This document shows, in pieces, positions 23,376 to 23,648 of a stretch of DNA of 23,648 bases. The position numbers and the translations under genes were made by a program. The notes under the pieces were generated by a model. That model was not told the DNA's origin. It saw only the letters and a program-made list of their open reading frames with translations, and ran no database searches. Source of the DNA: JAYUKV01 sp043764135 (lineage in GTDB: Bacteria > Patescibacteriota > JACMRA01); NCBI GenBank assembly GCA_043764135.1, contig JAYUKV010000154.1, positions 1-23,648 of the forward strand, given 5' to 3'. The number at the start of each line of letters is the position of its first letter. Position 1 is the first letter of the stretch.

Positions 23376-23416
23376 GAGTTAAGGTACTTTTGTACTACAT
23401 TTATAGGAGTCTAATC

Positions 23417-23648
23417 ATGGCACTTTTTGGTTTATTCGCTACCCCTACCTTAACTGTTGAATCTGTATCCGACATTATCAAACAAGTTTTATCTGGATCT
23501 CAAAAGCTTCAAAAGCTTACAAATATCCAAAATAAAAACCCAGATATTTTAAGATGAGCATTTGAACAATTATCTGATGTTGACATTCAAGTTATTTTGA
23601 AGCTAGCTCAGAAAGAAGAAAAAACTGAATTAATTTTTGTTGCCTCAT
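23417..23648 (+). CDS. Partial ORF of unknown function with one in-frame TGA
   Basis: It starts at ATG 23417 with AGGAG at 23405-23409, a good ribosome site. Forty-six codons (MALFGLFATPTLTVESVSDI and on) lead to TGA at 23555-23557. The same frame then runs 30 further codons to the window end with no TAA or TAG, and reads like protein (AFEQLSDVDIQVILKLAQKE). I recognise no family. Options are a 46-residue peptide with a real TGA stop, readthrough, UGA read as an amino acid (Gly, as in Gracilibacteria and Absconditabacteria, or Trp), or a nonsense-mutated gene. The alternative of a start after the TGA is poor: only a TTG is available. Confidence 0.6.

Noticed and set aside
23303..23416. Idea that AlaRS continues after a frameshift
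   Set aside because: All frames contain several TAA/TAG stops and no residues resembling the AlaRS recognition domain; a promoter-like and Shine-Dalgarno sequence follow.
1..23648. CRISPR arrays, insertion sequences, phage or toxin-antitoxin modules
   Set aside because: No spaced direct repeats, transposase motifs, terminal inverted repeats or recognisable toxin-antitoxin pair were seen on either strand.

Overview
The window is AT-rich bacterial chromosome with tightly packed genes. It most resembles a reduced-genome Patescibacteria/CPR lineage. Shine-Dalgarno sites are rare, several promoters sit so close to start codons that transcripts would be leaderless, many genes are unrecognised membrane-anchored proteins, and several housekeeping enzymes are shortened or fused. 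This placement is inference; there is no rRNA marker here. All 17 complete protein genes stop at TAA (11) or TAG (6) and none at TGA, while the last, partial ORF carries one in-frame TGA.

Layout. 1-8484: three plus-strand envelope genes. The first is a single-TM protein of unknown role. The next two are giant TM-anchored wall-lytic proteins: lysozyme-like + LAS-like + VanY-like modules, then a degenerate lysozyme + lysozyme + M23 peptidase. A nested inverted repeat (8415-8477) separates them from an FtsW/RodA/SpoVE-family glycosyltransferase (8486-9715). Together these look like a wall synthesis and remodelling block. 9773-10896: a DUF2256 zinc-ribbon protein and a UvrC reduced to its C-terminal nuclease half. 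11017-11937: an arginase-family enzyme with a changed active-site position. 11996-13580: two unrecognised minus-strand genes. 13711-14832: an unrecognised four-TM protein. 14854-15193: three tRNA-Leu genes in tandem (CAA, GAG, UAG). 15328-16019: two small convergent hypothetical genes. 16152-18020: a lone secY with a large extracytoplasmic insertion. 18043-19392: a COG1373-type AAA ATPase behind a promoter embedded in a perfect palindrome. 19529-21691: a primary sigma factor fused at its C-terminus to a complete-looking TsaE ATPase domain. 21776-23302: an exported FKBP isomerase coupled to an AlaRS that ends just after the catalytic core. 23417-end: the partial ORF with the in-frame TGA.

The strongest candidate for something undescribed is the sigma70-TsaE fusion, which would join promoter recognition and the t6A tRNA-modification ATPase in one polypeptide. 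Next come the absence of TGA stops with one internal TGA, the catalytic-core-only AlaRS, the UvrC half-protein and the enlarged SecY. No stretch over 300 bases lacks a gene once the tRNA cluster is counted. The first 177 bases hold only AT-rich sequence and a promoter.
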